Below are positions 1 through 9,384 of a stretch of DNA of 64,000 bases, piece after piece. The position numbers and the translations under genes are program-made. The stretch is from Streptomyces actinomycinicus. GTDB lineage: Bacteria; Actinomycetota; Actinomycetes; Streptomycetales; Streptomycetaceae. The stretch is taken from contig NZ_JAERRK010000002.1 of NCBI RefSeq assembly GCF_016741775.1, forward strand, positions 434,001 to 498,000, read 5' to 3'. The notes under the pieces are model-generated. The model saw only the letters and a program-made list of their open reading frames with translations, had not been told where the DNA came from and ran no database searches. How positions within the stretch are numbered: position 1 is the first letter of the stretch; each line of letters begins with the position of its first letter.

Positions 1-1679
1 TCGGGGCTGACGTAGTCGACCTCACCGCCACGGCGGCGGACCAGGACACGCGCCTCGGCGAACCGGAGTTCGTCGTTCAGCGTGGCGTTGGCCTGCGCGA
101 TGACGAAGCGGTCCTCCTCGTCGGCGGTCAGGTAGTCGACCTCGTCGGTGACCTGGCCGTCGTTCACCTTGCGGTACGGGGTCTCGACGAAACCGAACGC
201 GTTGACCCGGCCGTAGGAGGCGAGCGAGCCGATCAGACCGATGTTCGGGCCTTCAGGGGTCTCGATCGGGCACATGCGGCCGTAGTGCGAGGGGTGCACG
301 TCACGGACCTCGAAGCCGGCCCGCTCACGGGAGAGACCACCCGGGCCAAGAGCCGACAGACGGCGCTTGTGGGTGAGACCCGACAGCGGGTTGTTCTGGT
401 CCATGAACTGGGACAGCTGGCTGGTGCCGAAGAACTCCTTGATGGAGGCGACGACCGGCCGGATGTTGATCAGGGTCTGCGGCGTGATCGCCTCGACGTC
501 CTGGGTGGTCATGCGCTCGCGCACGACGCGCTCCATACGGGCGAGACCCGTACGGACCTGGTTCTGGATCAGCTCGCCGACGCTGCGCAGACGACGGTTG
601 CCGAAGTGGTCGATGTCGTCGGTCTCGACGACGATCGTCTGGCCGTTGTCGGCGGTCGTCTCGGTCTCGCCGGCGTGCAGCTGCACCAGGTACTTGATCG
701 TCGAGATGACGTCCTCGACGGTCAGGACGCCCGCGTCGAGCGGCGCGTCCGCACCCAGCTTCTTGTTGACCTTGTAGCGGCCGACCTTGGCGAGGTCGTA
801 GCGCTTCGGGTTGAAGTAGAGGTTCTCGAGCAGCGTCTGCGCGGCCTCACGCGTGGGGGGCTCGCCCGGACGCAGCTTGCGGTAGATGTCCAGCAGCGCG
901 TCGTCCTGGCCCTGGGTGTGGTCCTTCTCCAGGGTGGCGCGCATCGACTCGTACTCGCCGAACTCCTCGAGGATCTGCTCGGTCGTCCAGCCGAGCGCCT
1001 TGAGCAGAACGGTGACCGACTGCTTGCGCTTGCGGTCGATGCGGACGCCGACCATGTCGCGCTTGTCGATCTCCATCTCCAGCCAGGCACCCCGGGACGG
1101 GATGATCTTGGCGGAGAAGATGTCCTTGTCGGACGTCTTGTCGATGGAGGAGTCGAAGTAGACACCGGGGGAACGGACCAGCTGCGACACCACGACACGC
1201 TCGGTGCCGTTGATGACGAAAGTGCCCTTGTTCGTCATGAGCGGGAAGTCGCCCATGAAGACGGTCTGGGACTTGATCTCGCCGGTCTCGTTGTTGGTGA
1301 ACTCGGCGGTGACGAAGAGCGGGGCGGCGTACGTGAAGTCGCGCTCCTTGCACTCGTCGATGGAGTTCTTCGGCGGCTCGAAGCGGTGGTCCCGGAACGT
1401 CAGGGACATCGACCCGGAGAAGTCCTCGATCGGGGAGATCTCCTCGAAGATCTCCTCCAGACCGGACTTGGTGGGGACGTCCTGACCGTTCTCAAGAGCC
1501 TCCTCGACCCGACTCTGCCAAGCGGTGTTGCCGAGCAGCCAGTCGAAGCTCTCGGTCTGCAGCGCGAGCAGGTTGGGAACCTCGAGAGGCTCCTTGATCT
1601 TTGCAAAGGAGATGCGCAGCGGGGCGGTGCTGGCGCCGTTGTTCGTATTCGCGGTCGAGGCGTTGCGCGAGGCGGCCAA
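1..1679 (-). CDS. rpoB: RNA polymerase beta subunit, N-terminal ~559 residues (partial)
   Basis: Beta subunit of RNA polymerase, cut by the window edge so the C-terminal half is missing. I chose the TTG start at 1679 because it gives the usual actinobacterial N-terminus ([11 protein letters not shown]...) and has an AAGGA ribosome site about 8 bases upstream; the same frame has no better start. The rifampicin pocket is visible around residues 420-450 ([16 protein letters not shown] then THKRRL and SALGPGGL). Asp427, His437 and Ser442 are all the sensitive, wild-type residues. It follows rplL after a 590-base spacer that contains a strong hairpin, the usual bacterial order rplJ-rplL-rpoB. Confidence 0.98.
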   Translation of the reverse strand, partial: MAASRNASTANTNNGASTAPLRISFAKIKEPLEVPNLLALQTESFDWLLGNTAWQSRVEEALENGQDVPTKSGLEEIFEEISPIEDFSGSMSLTFRDHRFEPPKNSIDECKERDFTYAAPLFVTAEFTNNETGEIKSQTVFMGDFPLMTNKGTFVINGTERVVVSQLVRSPGVYFDSSIDKTSDKDIFSAKIIPSRGAWLEMEIDKRDMVGVRIDRKRKQSVTVLLKALGWTTEQILEEFGEYESMRATLEKDHTQGQDDALLDIYRKLRPGEPPTREAAQTLLENLYFNPKRYDLAKVGRYKVNKKLGADAPLDAGVLTVEDVISTIKYLVQLHAGETETTADNGQTIVVETDDIDHFGNRRLRSVGELIQNQVRTGLARMERVVRERMTTQDVEAITPQTLINIRPVVASIKEFFGTSQLSQFMDQNNPLSGLTHKRRLSALGPGGLSRERAGFEVRDVHPSHYGRMCPIETPEGPNIGLIGSLASYGRVNAFGFVETPYRKVNDGQVTDEVDYLTADEEDRFVIAQANATLNDELRFAEARVLVRRRGGEVDYVSP

Positions 1680-2267
1680 GAGGGGGTCCTTCCGAGGGCT
1701 CGGACTCACTACGCGCGTACCGGTCCCTCCCGGACACAGAGACGGAAACCCCAGGTCAGGGGGGCTTCGGTCGACTGTGCTCGAGTGAGGGCAGACCCCT
1801 GGTGACGGGCAGGGGACAGCTAACAGGCAGCGCAAAGGGTCAGTGTAGCCACTTGGCACACTGATGTCCAGTGCGGTTTTTTCGAGACCCTCGTTGTGCT
1901 CACCGCTCTTGTCAACGCCCTCGGCATGCTGCCCTCAACGCACGTTGATACTGCCCTCTTCGTCGTCGATCCATGCCTCGGATTCGGATCCTTGTGACGA
2001 CGCGTCCTGAGAATTGCGCGCTGCGTGCGGTTCGTCAAGGCCCCCCAGCCCGAAGCGAGCCGTGCGGCGACACGACGAAGATCACCATACCCCCCGCCGT
2101 CGCAGGTGCAAGGCAACCGCGGTCGGTCCTCCGGATACGCCGAAGAGCGACCACCCGGATGGATGATCGCTCTTCGGTGCGTTCGCGTTACAGCCTCGGG
2201 ACGACTGGTTCAGCGTCCCGGGAGACCGTGGTCTGCGCGCGTTCGAGTCCTGGGGACCCGAAGGGTG
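1680..2267 (-). other. rplL-rpoB intergenic spacer / rpoB leader
   Basis: A 588-base stretch with no convincing gene. Small open frames on both strands lack ribosome sites, family resemblance and Streptomyces codon bias. It contains the post-rplL hairpin (2141-2176) near its upstream end and then about 460 bases before the rpoB start. Part of this is somewhat less GC-rich than coding DNA. It probably carries the rpoB promoter and leader, but I cannot place a promoter with confidence. Confidence 0.6.
2141..2176 (-). terminator. hairpin after rplL (terminator or attenuator)
   Basis: Perfect 10-bp inverted repeat, CGAAGAGCGA at 2141-2150 and TCGCTCTTCG at 2167-2176, with a 16-base loop, about 90 bases downstream of the rplL stop. 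No clear U-tract follows. In this position such hairpins usually terminate or attenuate rplJL transcription before rpoB. Confidence 0.65.
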
Positions 2268-2654
2268 TTACTTGACCTCGACGGAGGCGCCGGCGCCCTT
2301 GAGGGCCTCGGCGGCCTTGTCAGCGGCCTCCTTGTTGACCTTCTCGAGGACCGGCTTCGGGGTGCCGTCGACGAGGTCCTTGGCCTCCTTCAGGCCCAGG
2401 GAGGTCAGCTCACGCACGACCTTGATGACCTGGATCTTCTTCTCGCCGGCGCCGGTGAGGATGACGTCGAACTCGTCCTTCTCCTCCTCGGCCTCGGCGG
2501 TCGGGGCACCCGGGACGCCGGCCATCATGACCGGGGCAGCGGCGGCGGCGGTGACGTCGAACTTCTCCTCGAAGGCCTTCACGAACTCGGAGAGCTCGAT
2601 GAGGGTCATCTCCTCGAACTGCGCGAGCAGGTCTTCCTGGCTGAGCTTCGCCAT
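2268..2654 (-). CDS. rplL: 50S ribosomal protein L7/L12
   Basis: Stalk protein of the large ribosomal subunit that recruits translation GTPases. It has 128 residues, the normal length. The N-terminal dimerisation domain ([16 protein letters not shown]) is followed by an Ala-rich hinge at about residues 36-55 and the C-terminal domain with the conserved [20 protein letters not shown] helices. I chose the ATG at 2654 over an upstream in-frame ATG because an AAGGA site lies 9 bases before it. It follows rplJ by about 110 bases and is presumably co-transcribed with it. Confidence 0.98.
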   Translation of the reverse strand: MAKLSQEDLLAQFEEMTLIELSEFVKAFEEKFDVTAAAAAPVMMAGVPGAPTAEAEEEKDEFDVILTGAGEKKIQVIKVVRELTSLGLKEAKDLVDGTPKPVLEKVNKEAADKAAEALKGAGASVEVK

Positions 2655-2765
2655 GGTGGCGGTCCTTCCACTCAAATCGGCTGGTGCCGGATGTACGGGA
2701 TAAGGCGGGCGTACGTCGGCCCGCTGCGACCCGCGCCTTCGGTGCGGGTCAGAAAGCGAGCCGAA

Positions 2766-3296
2766 TTACTCGGCACCGCCCTGCTCGGCCTGCTTGGCGC
2801 GCAGCGCGTCCACGGTGCGGACGAGCTTCGACGGCAGCGCCTGGAAGACGGAGGCAGCCTGGGACTGCTTCGCCTTGAAGGCACCGGCCAGCTTGCTGAG
2901 CAGAACCTCGCGGGACTCGAGGTCCGCAAGCTTCTTGATCTCGTCGGCGCTCAGCGCCTTGCCGTCAAGGACACCGCCCTTGATGACGAGATTGGGGTTT
3001 TCCTTGGCGAAGTCACGGAGACCCTTCGCCGACTCCACCGGGTCTCCGGTGACGAAGGCGACGGCCGTCGGACCAGCGAAGAGCTGGTCGTCCAGCGTGA
3101 TCCCGGCCTCGTTGGCCGCAATCTTGGTCAGCGTGTTCTTCACCACGGCGTACTGGGCGTTCTCACCGAGCGACCGGCGCAGCGTCTTGAGCTGCGCCAC
3201 GGTGAGACCGCGGTACTCGGTCAGCACGGCGGCGTTGGAACTGCGGAACTTGTCCGTCAGCTCCGCAACCGCGGCAGCCTTGTCGGGCCTCGCCAT
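2766..3296 (-). CDS. rplJ: 50S ribosomal protein L10
   Basis: Base of the L7/L12 stalk, 176 residues, starting [17 protein letters not shown] as in other actinobacteria. The open frame extends much further upstream, but the ATG at 3296 is preceded by a perfect AAGGAGG (3307-3313) and matches the family N-terminus. The typical motifs [15 protein letters not shown] and KNTLTKIA are present. Upstream lies an attenuator-like leader, so L10-L12 feedback control of its own mRNA is likely (family knowledge). It is separated from rplA by an unrelated lipoprotein gene. Confidence 0.98.
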   Translation of the reverse strand: MARPDKAAAVAELTDKFRSSNAAVLTEYRGLTVAQLKTLRRSLGENAQYAVVKNTLTKIAANEAGITLDDQLFAGPTAVAFVTGDPVESAKGLRDFAKENPNLVIKGGVLDGKALSADEIKKLADLESREVLLSKLAGAFKAKQSQAASVFQALPSKLVRTVDALRAKQAEQGGAE

Positions 3297-3362
3297 AGAG
3301 CCTCGGCCTCCTTCCGGGTGATTCGGACCGCGCGGACCCGAAGGAGGACTGGGGAAACGAAA

Positions 3363-3387
3363 CGCCCCGGCGCAGGCGCACGGGGCG
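3363..3387 (-). promoter_or_regulatory. rplJ leader hairpin (L10-leader attenuator candidate)
   Basis: On the minus strand a GC hairpin with 7-bp arms (CGCCCCG at 3363-3369, CGGGGCG at 3381-3387) is followed by TTTCGTTT, a terminator-like layout about 67 bases before the rplJ start. This is where L10-leader attenuators normally sit. Full leader folding and the kink-turn L10 site were not resolved by eye. Confidence 0.55.
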
Positions 3388-3591
3388 GACTCGACCGGCC
3401 GCACACGCGCTCGGCGCGCGCACTCCGGGAGTTCTTCCACAGTCACCTGCGCGGGTCGTCCACTTTTCAGCGGATCCTTCGGCCACCGCGCCCTCGTTCG
3501 AGCGCACGGCAACGACCAGCGGTCTTTGGCTTCTGGAAGAGAATACGGGACCGGGACGCCGTCGAGCAAATCGGCCCGTTTGCGGCCGGTA

Positions 3592-3696
3592 CGACGGCCC
3601 GGACGGCCCGGACGGCCCGCACGGTTCACGGCCCGCACGGTTCACGGCCCGCACGGCCCGCACGGTTCACGGCCTGCGCGGTTCACGGCCCGACGG
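3592..3696. repeat. degenerate tandem repeat, ACGGCCCGCACGGTTC unit
   Basis: Short tandem repeats built from ACGGCCCG(G/C) and GCACGGTTC, about six to seven units, in the 550-base gap between the lipoprotein gene and rplJ. The array is upstream of the rplJ leader. No gene is visible in it. Confidence 0.75.
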
Positions 3697-3849
3697 CTGC
3701 CCGGGACAGACCCGGGCGGCCTCCGTGACCCGGCTCAGGGCGGCTCGTAATCCCGCTCTGGGCGCCGCGTACGGCCGGTTCACGGCTCGGGCCCCGGGGC
3801 GGCGCGGCGGCGCGTTCCCGGGGCCGGTACGGCGCTCGTACCGCCGGTG

Positions 3850-4761
3850 TCAGGAGGTGGTGCCGGTGCTGCCCGCCACGGTGCCGCCGGACTTCAGCAG
3901 GTCCGCGAAGTCCTTGGTGTCACCGGCCGGGGGCGCCTCGGCGGTGACCTTCACGCCGTAGTCGGTGTAGAAGGTCGTGTTCTTCATGGTGCCGTTGGCC
4001 ATCTCGGCCTTCTCGGTCTTCTTGACCAGCAGGTTCTGGTCGTTGATCCAGATGTCGACGGTGTCGGTGGTGACGCCGGCCTGGCTGAGCTGCTTCTTCA
4101 GGGCCGACATCTGCTCGGAGCTGAGGTTGCTGGTCTTGTCGGCCAGCTCGGCGACGTTCACCGTGCCCGAGTAGTGCGTGGTGTGCGCGCCGGAGACGGT
4201 CTCCTCGCCGACCTTCTTGACGTCACCGGAGGCCAGCAGCATCTTCACGGACTGGTTCGGCGTGGCGTTCTGGATCTGGTCCTTCATGTACGAGCCGGAG
4301 GCGCCGCCCATCTTGGCCAGGTCGTCGTACGAGTACTTGAGCCAGTGCTTGCCGCCCGTCTGCTGGGCGTAGGCGTCACTCATGTGCGCGTAGTAGGCGT
4401 CCGGCAGGTAGCGCGCCTCCATCGAGGAGGTGCCGGCCTTCTTCATCATCTCGGCCAGCTGTCCGCCGGTGTAGGTGATGGTGAGGTTGCCCTTGAGGCC
4501 GTCGTCCCAGGTGAGGGCGCCGTTCGCGGTCATCGACATCAGGTCGCCGACGGAGGTGGTGGAGCGCACCTTGGCCGACTCCGCCTTGTCGGTGGACTTC
4601 TCGGCCGAGCGCAGCGCGGCGACGGGGCTGAGGTGGATCGCGTCTCCGCCGTCCGCCTTTCCGTCCTTGCCGGCGTCCGTGGAGCCGCAGGCGGCCACTC
4701 CGGTCAGCGCGGCCACCACCGCTATGGAAAGGGCCACCCGGCGCACGGTCGTGCTCTTCAT
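3850..4761 (-). CDS. secreted lipoprotein inside the ribosomal protein cluster (LppX/LprG-like)
   Basis: A 303-residue exported protein. Residues 1-25 form a lipoprotein signal peptide (MKSTTVRRVALS..., lipobox LTGVAAC, Cys25), followed by a Gly/Asp-rich linker. The body has the alternating beta pattern and length typical of LppX/LprAFG- and LolA-like lipid-binding lipoproteins. It ends in a Gly/Ser/Thr-rich tail. It lies between rplA and rplJ in the same direction but with long gaps and its own regulatory room, so it is probably a separate unit. Function is unknown; lipid binding is inferred from the fold pattern only. Confidence 0.8.
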   Translation of the reverse strand: MKSTTVRRVALSIAVVAALTGVAACGSTDAGKDGKADGGDAIHLSPVAALRSAEKSTDKAESAKVRSTTSVGDLMSMTANGALTWDDGLKGNLTITYTGGQLAEMMKKAGTSSMEARYLPDAYYAHMSDAYAQQTGGKHWLKYSYDDLAKMGGASGSYMKDQIQNATPNQSVKMLLASGDVKKVGEETVSGAHTTHYSGTVNVAELADKTSNLSSEQMSALKKQLSQAGVTTDTVDIWINDQNLLVKKTEKAEMANGTMKNTTFYTDYGVKVTAEAPPAGDTKDFADLLKSGGTVAGSTGTTS

Positions 4762-4841
4762 CTAGTCCCACCCCTCTTGCAAGTCCTGTGCCAGCACCGT
4801 AACCCAGGCCGCTGACAGTCGTGCGAAAGGTCGCACAAAGA

Positions 4842-4884
4842 AAGGACGGGCCCGGAACCTCGAGGGTTCCAGGGCCCGCCCTTC
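4842..4884 (-). terminator. strong terminator after rplA
   Basis: Long hairpin: GGGCCCGGAACC at 4848-4859 pairs with GGTTCCAGGGCCC at 4865-4877 with one bulge, extended by AAGG/CCTT ends. On the minus strand it is followed by TTTCTTT. It closes the rplK-rplA transcript ahead of the lipoprotein gene. Confidence 0.85.
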
Positions 4885-4927
4885 TGTTTACGCGTCCCTG
4901 ACGCGGCTACCGGGCTGAGCGCAGGGC

Positions 4928-5653
4928 TCAGACGGCGGCCGGGTCCTCCTCGACGAGGAGGTTACGGGTGCGGTTCGGGTCGACCGGAATGCCGGGGCCC
5001 ATCGTGGTGGTGATGGCGGCCTTCTTGATGTAGCGACCCTTGGCGGCGGACGGCTTCAGACGGAGGATCTCCTCCAGCGCGGCGCCGTAGTTCTCCACCA
5101 GCTTGGCGTCGTCGAAGGACGCCTTGCCGATGATGAAGTGCAGGTTCGAGTGCTTGTCGACGCGGAACTCGATCTTGCCGCCCTTGATCTCGGTGACGGC
5201 CTTGGCCACGTCGGGGGTGACGGTGCCGGTCTTCGGGTTCGGCATCAGACCACGCGGGCCGAGGACGCGGCCGAGGCGGCCGACCTTGCCCATGAGGTCC
5301 GGGGTGGCGACGACGGCGTCGAAGTCCAGACGGCCCTTCGACACCTCGTCGATCAGCTCGTCGGCGCCGACGATGTCGGCGCCCGCGGCACGCGCGGCCT
5401 CGGCACGGTCACCGGTCGCGAAGACCAGGACCCGGGCGGTCTTACCGGTGCCGTGCGGAAGGTTCACGGTGCCACGGACCATCTGGTCGGCCTTGCGCGG
5501 GTCGACACCCAGACGGAAGGCGACCTCGACGGTGCCGTCGAACTTGGTCGTGGAGGTCTCCTTGGCGAGACGGACGGCCTCGAGCGGGGCGTACAGCTTC
5601 TCCCGGTCGACCTTGGCGTCCGCAGCGCGGAGAGCCTTGCTGCGCTTGCTCAC
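4928..5653 (-). CDS. rplA: 50S ribosomal protein L1
   Basis: Large-subunit protein of the L1 stalk and, in many bacteria, a repressor of its own operon. It has 241 residues, the usual length. I chose the GTG at 5653 ([21 protein letters not shown]) rather than the upstream ATG because an AGGAG site sits just before it and the family N-terminus matches. The signature region [23 protein letters not shown] is present. It follows rplK after about 100 bases and is followed by a strong terminator. Confidence 0.98.
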   Translation of the reverse strand: MSKRSKALRAADAKVDREKLYAPLEAVRLAKETSTTKFDGTVEVAFRLGVDPRKADQMVRGTVNLPHGTGKTARVLVFATGDRAEAARAAGADIVGADELIDEVSKGRLDFDAVVATPDLMGKVGRLGRVLGPRGLMPNPKTGTVTPDVAKAVTEIKGGKIEFRVDKHSNLHFIIGKASFDDAKLVENYGAALEEILRLKPSAAKGRYIKKAAITTTMGPGIPVDPNRTRNLLVEEDPAAV

Positions 5654-5750
5654 AACTGCTCCTGTGTGTTCTGAAAGGAGTCGTGGTACGGGCCGAGCAG
5701 GCCCTGCCACGTGCGACCGGCTACGGCCGCATTGACTGCTGGGGTGGGGT

Positions 5751-6185
5751 TCAGCCCTCGACCGTGACGCCCATGGAACGCGCGGTGCCGGCGATGATCT
5801 TCGCCGCGGCGTCCAGGTCGTTCGCGTTCAGGTCGGGCATCTTGGTCTGGGCGATCTCGCGGACCTGCGCCTCGGTGATCTTGGCGACCTTGGTCTTGTG
5901 CGGCTCGCCGGAGCCCTTCTCGATGCCCGCGGCCTTGAGGATCATCTTCGCGGCCGGCGGCGTCTTGGTGACGAAGGTGAAGGAACGGTCCTCGTAGACC
6001 GTGATCTCCACCGGGATGACCCAACCGCGCTGCGACTCGGTCGCGGCGTTGTAGGCCTTGCAGAACTCCATGATGTTGACGCCGTGCTGACCCAGCGCCG
6101 GGCCGACCGGCGGAGCCGGGTTGGCGGCGCCGGCCTGGATCTGGAGCTTGATGAGCCCCGTGACCTTCTTCTTCTTGGGAGGCAT
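5751..6185 (-). CDS. rplK: 50S ribosomal protein L11
   Basis: 144-residue L11, part of the GTPase-associated centre and required for RelA-dependent ppGpp synthesis. The start at 6185 gives [19 protein letters not shown], the standard actinobacterial N-terminus, with a GGAGAG site upstream. The conserved [19 protein letters not shown] region is intact, as is the C-terminal rRNA-binding domain. It lies between nusG (after a terminator) and rplA and probably forms the rplK-rplA operon. Confidence 0.98.
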   Translation of the reverse strand: MPPKKKKVTGLIKLQIQAGAANPAPPVGPALGQHGVNIMEFCKAYNAATESQRGWVIPVEITVYEDRSFTFVTKTPPAAKMILKAAGIEKGSGEPHKTKVAKITEAQVREIAQTKMPDLNANDLDAAAKIIAGTARSMGVTVEG

Positions 6186-6283
6186 TGCTCTCCGGGTCCT
6201 TTCATTCGGGTCCATGCCCGCACAGGGATCGCGACCCTGACGCAGGCATACCGCACAACGATAACGGGTATAGATGCGCGGCT

Positions 6284-6329
6284 AAAAACCGTGCAGGTCA
6301 GGCGGACCGTGACGGCCTGCCTGACCTGC
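6284..6329 (-). terminator. intrinsic terminator after nusG
   Basis: Perfect 11-bp arms GCAGGTCAGGC (6293-6303) and GCCTGACCTGC (6319-6329). On the minus strand the hairpin is followed a few bases later by TTTTT (6284-6288). It separates secE-nusG from rplK-rplA. Confidence 0.9.
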
Positions 6330-6354
6330 GCGGAAGCATCAAGTCCAGAAAGGA

Positions 6355-7224
6355 CTAGTTCTTCTGGATCTGGTCGAAGGACAGCTCGACCGGCGTCTCG
6401 CGACCGAAGATCTCGACCAGGCCCTTGACCTTCTTCGAGTCGGGGTTGATCTCGTTGATGGTCGCCTGGAGCGTGGCGAACGGGCCGTCGGTGACGGTGA
6501 CCGAGTCGCCGACCTCGAAGTCCAGCACCTGGACCTCGACCTTGCGCTGCGGAGCGGGCTTGCCCTCCGCCTCGGCGGCCTCGCGGGCGGCCTTCTCCTC
6601 GGCCTCCGGGGCGAGCATCTTGACGATCTCGTCCAGCGTCAGCGGGTACGGGTCGTAGGCGTTGCCGACGAAGCCGGTGACGCCCGGGGTGTTGCGGACG
6701 ACGCCCCAGGACTCGTTGGTCAGGTCCATGCGGACCAGGACGTAACCCGGCAGCTTGTTCTGCTTGATCGTCTTGCGGTCGCCGTTCTTGATCTGGACGA
6801 CCTCTTCCTGCGGCACCTCGGCCTGGAAGATGTAGTCCTCGACGTTCAGCGAGACGGCGCGCTGCTCCAGGTTGGTCTTCACGCGGTTCTCGTAGCCGGC
6901 GTACGTGTGGATGACGTACCACTCGCCCGGCAGGGTGCGCAGTTCCTCACGCAGGGCCGCGATGGGGTCGACCGGCTCGGCCGGCTCCTCCTCGGCCTCG
7001 GCGGCCTCGTCCTCGTCGGCCTCGGCGACGGCGGCGTCCTCGTCGGCCTCTTCGCCCTCGACGTGCAGAGCGGCCTCTTCGGCCGGCTCGCCCGACTCGG
7101 CCTCGGCAGCCTCGAACTCGTCCTGCTCGTCCGCGCCCTCGACGATGTCGAGCTCGTCATCCGCCGTCTCGGCAGCCAGCCCGCGCGGCTCGGTGGCGTC
7201 GTCGTTCAGGTTCGGGTCAGACAC
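6355..7224 (-). CDS. nusG: transcription termination/antitermination factor NusG
   Basis: Binds RNA polymerase and couples it to Rho or ribosomes. It has 289 residues with a GTG start at 7224 and an AGGAAG site upstream. Residues 1-90 are a highly acidic, Glu/Ala/Asp-rich extension typical of actinobacterial NusG. The NGN domain begins at [17 protein letters not shown] (about residue 100). A second charged insert ([17 protein letters not shown]) precedes the C-terminal KOW domain ([15 protein letters not shown]...). It follows secE by about 80 bases. Confidence 0.98.
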   Translation of the reverse strand: MSDPNLNDDATEPRGLAAETADDELDIVEGADEQDEFEAAEAESGEPAEEAALHVEGEEADEDAAVAEADEDEAAEAEEEPAEPVDPIAALREELRTLPGEWYVIHTYAGYENRVKTNLEQRAVSLNVEDYIFQAEVPQEEVVQIKNGDRKTIKQNKLPGYVLVRMDLTNESWGVVRNTPGVTGFVGNAYDPYPLTLDEIVKMLAPEAEEKAAREAAEAEGKPAPQRKVEVQVLDFEVGDSVTVTDGPFATLQATINEINPDSKKVKGLVEIFGRETPVELSFDQIQKN

Positions 7225-7304
7225 GATGGCTGCTTCTTCCTGGATACATAGGGGTGGAACATGCGAAAACGGGCGCCGGTACCACGGCGCCCTTCGCTCT
7301 TGGC

Positions 7305-7592
7305 TCAGCCGAAGACGTACTTGGCCGCGTGGTTGAGCCCATAGTCAATCACGGTCACCAGGGCGATCATGATGGCGACGAAGAAGATCACCACGGTGGT
7401 GTACGACGTCAGCTGGTTGCGCGACGGCCAGACGACCTTGCGGAGTTCCGCGACGATCTGGCGGTAGAAGGTGGCGAGGCGCTTGAGCGGGCCCTTCTTG
7501 GCGCGCTTGCCGCCCTTGCGAGCCTTCTTCTTGGACTCGGGCACCTCGTCCTGAGCATCAGGCGTATCGATGGAGCCCACGGCGTCCGTCAT
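7305..7592 (-). CDS. secE: preprotein translocase subunit SecE
   Basis: Essential small subunit of the SecYEG channel. It has 95 residues. A charged, Lys-rich cytoplasmic part (residues 20-40) is followed by the family signature [15 protein letters not shown] and one membrane segment (about residues 64-83). The ATG at 7592 was chosen because the upstream in-frame extension runs through tRNA-Trp. The order tRNA-Trp, secE, nusG, rplK, rplA is classical. Confidence 0.97.
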   Translation of the reverse strand: MTDAVGSIDTPDAQDEVPESKKKARKGGKRAKKGPLKRLATFYRQIVAELRKVVWPSRNQLTSYTTVVIFFVAIMIALVTVIDYGLNHAAKYVFG

Positions 7593-7698
7593 AGTCCTCA
7601 CCTGATCCCGGGTCGTGGCCGTGCCGCGCCCGGTTTCTGAGCCGCACGGCGGTGCATTGCTGTACGTACATGCGCACACATCCTGGCGGTGTGTGTAG

Positions 7699-7771
7699 CA
7701 GGGCCGGAGGGACTTGAACCCCCAACCGCTGGTTTTGGAGACCAGTGCTCTACCAATTGAGCTACGACCCT
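7699..7771 (-). tRNA. trnW: tRNA-Trp (CCA anticodon)
   Basis: Cloverleaf on the minus strand with acceptor AGGGTCG pairing to CGGCCCT, D-arm AGCTCAATTGGTAGAGC, anticodon stem-loop CTGGTCTCCAAAACCAG with CCA, and T-arm GGGGGTTCAAGTCCCTC. The 3' CCA is not encoded. It lies immediately upstream of secE, as in many bacteria. Confidence 0.97.
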
Positions 7772-8033
7772 TTGTGTGTCCCCCAACGTACCGCATCCGA
7801 CCGAGTGCTCGTTGTGCACCGGTTGGGGCGGTGGCTGCTGAAGGCCAACGAGGTGAGAGTGTACGTGGTCCGGGGCCCGGCGTCGAACAGAAAGCGCCCG
7901 TCGGGGGCCGTCCTGCCAAAGATCGTCCTGGCCGGAGGCCGGATTCGGACCGGTGTTCACGCCTCGACCCCTGGCTGTTCAGTCTGTGAAACCCGTGTGC
8001 CGGGGGCATTTCCGGTCTGGAACGATGGGCCGC

Positions 8034-9260
8034 ATGAGCGCTGCAACCCCACCCACCGAGCGCCGGGTCTCCGCCCGAGTCGGCGCGATCTCCGAGTCCG
8101 CCACCCTCGCCGTGGACGCCAAGGCCAAGGCCCTGAAGGCCGCCGGGCGTCCGGTGATCGGCTTCGGCGCCGGTGAGCCCGACTTCCCGACCCCGGACTA
8201 CATCGTCGAGGCGGCCGTCGAGGCCTGCAAGAACCCCAAGTACCACCGCTACACCCCGGCCGGCGGCCTGCCCGAGCTGAAGGCCGCGATCGCCGCGAAG
8301 ACGCTGCGCGACTCCGGCTGGGAGCCGGACGTCTCGCAGATCCTGGTCACCAACGGCGGCAAGCAGGCCATCTACGAGGCCTTCGCCGCGATCCTGGACC
8401 CGGGCGACGAGGTCATCGTCCCGGCGCCGTACTGGACCACGTACCCGGAGTCGATCCGCCTCGCCGGCGGTGTCCCGGTCGAGGTCGTCGCCGACGAGAC
8501 GACCGGTTACCGGGTCTCCGTCGAGCAGCTGGAGGCGGCCCGCACCGAGAAGACGAAGGTCGTGCTCTTCGTCTCGCCGTCCAACCCGACCGGCGCGGTG
8601 TACTCCGAGGCCGAGACCGAGGCGATCGGCCGCTGGGCCGCCGAAAACGGCCTGTGGGTGCTGACCGACGAGATCTACGAGCACCTGGTCTACGGCGACG
8701 CGGTGTCCGTGTCGCTGCCGGCGCTCCTGCCCGAACTGCGCGACAAGTGCATCGTGGTCAACGGCGTCGCCAAGACGTACGCGATGACCGGCTGGCGCGT
8801 GGGCTGGGTCATCGGCCCGAAGGACGTCGTCAAGGCCGCGACGAACCTCCAGTCGCACGCCACCTCGAACGTCTCCAACGTCGCCCAGGTGGCCGCCCTG
8901 GCCGCGGTCTCCGGGGACCTGGCGGCCGTGGCACAGATGCGCGAGGCCTTCGACCGGCGTCGCAAGACCATCGTGCGCATGCTCAACGAGATCGACGGCG
9001 TGGTCTGCCCCGAGCCCGAGGGCGCCTTCTACGCCTACCCGTCGGTCAAGGGCCTGCTGGGCAAGGAGATCCGCGGCAAGCGCCCGCAGGACACCGTCGA
9101 GCTGGCCGCGCTGATCCTGGAGGAGGCCGAGGTCGCGGTCGTGCCGGGCGAGGCCTTCGGCACGCCGGGCTACCTGCGCCTGTCGTACGCGCTCGGTGAC
9201 GAGGACCTCGTCGAGGGCGTGAGCCGGATGCAGAAGCTGCTGGCGGAGGCGCGGGACTAG
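8034..9260 (+). CDS. aspC: pyridoxal-phosphate aspartate aminotransferase (class I/II)
   Basis: Transfers the amino group of aspartate to 2-oxoglutarate; cytosolic. It has 408 residues from the ATG at 8034 ([20 protein letters not shown]), chosen over an upstream in-frame ATG because the family N-terminus begins here. Visible family features are [20 protein letters not shown] (Asn184), the cofactor contacts [10 protein letters not shown] (Asp212, Tyr215), the Schiff-base Lys247 in [13 protein letters not shown], and the conserved Arg255. No strong ribosome site is visible. It stands alone, divergent from tRNA-Trp, and ends at a hairpin. Confidence 0.95.
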   Translation: MSAATPPTERRVSARVGAISESATLAVDAKAKALKAAGRPVIGFGAGEPDFPTPDYIVEAAVEACKNPKYHRYTPAGGLPELKAAIAAKTLRDSGWEPDVSQILVTNGGKQAIYEAFAAILDPGDEVIVPAPYWTTYPESIRLAGGVPVEVVADETTGYRVSVEQLEAARTEKTKVVLFVSPSNPTGAVYSEAETEAIGRWAAENGLWVLTDEIYEHLVYGDAVSVSLPALLPELRDKCIVVNGVAKTYAMTGWRVGWVIGPKDVVKAATNLQSHATSNVSNVAQVAALAAVSGDLAAVAQMREAFDRRRKTIVRMLNEIDGVVCPEPEGAFYAYPSVKGLLGKEIRGKRPQDTVELAALILEEAEVAVVPGEAFGTPGYLRLSYALGDEDLVEGVSRMQKLLAEARD

Positions 9261-9282
9261 TTCCCCGACGCCACGCGCGCGT

Positions 9283-9311
9283 GCGGGCCGTTCCCCCGGG
9301 GAGCGGCCCGC
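9283..9311 (+). terminator. terminator after aspC
   Basis: GCGGGCCG (9283-9290) pairs with CGGCCCGC (9304-9311), with a further TCCCC/GGGGA pairing inside, followed by TTCTGTGT. It overlaps the end of a CACGCGCGCGTG palindrome (9272-9283). Confidence 0.8.
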
Positions 9312-9384
9312 TTCTGTGTGCGAGCAAGACCACGTACGGGGAAACGGCTACCGGTGTGGCGGGTGTGTACGGCAGGATCCTTGG

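Noticed and set aside
349..440. Rifampicin-resistance mutations in rpoB
   Set aside because: Asp427, His437 and Ser442 and the surrounding pocket are all wild type.
1820..2116. A 98-codon minus-strand open frame between rplL and rpoB
   Set aside because: It lacks a ribosome site and family similarity and lies in the leader region; the composition is not coding-like.
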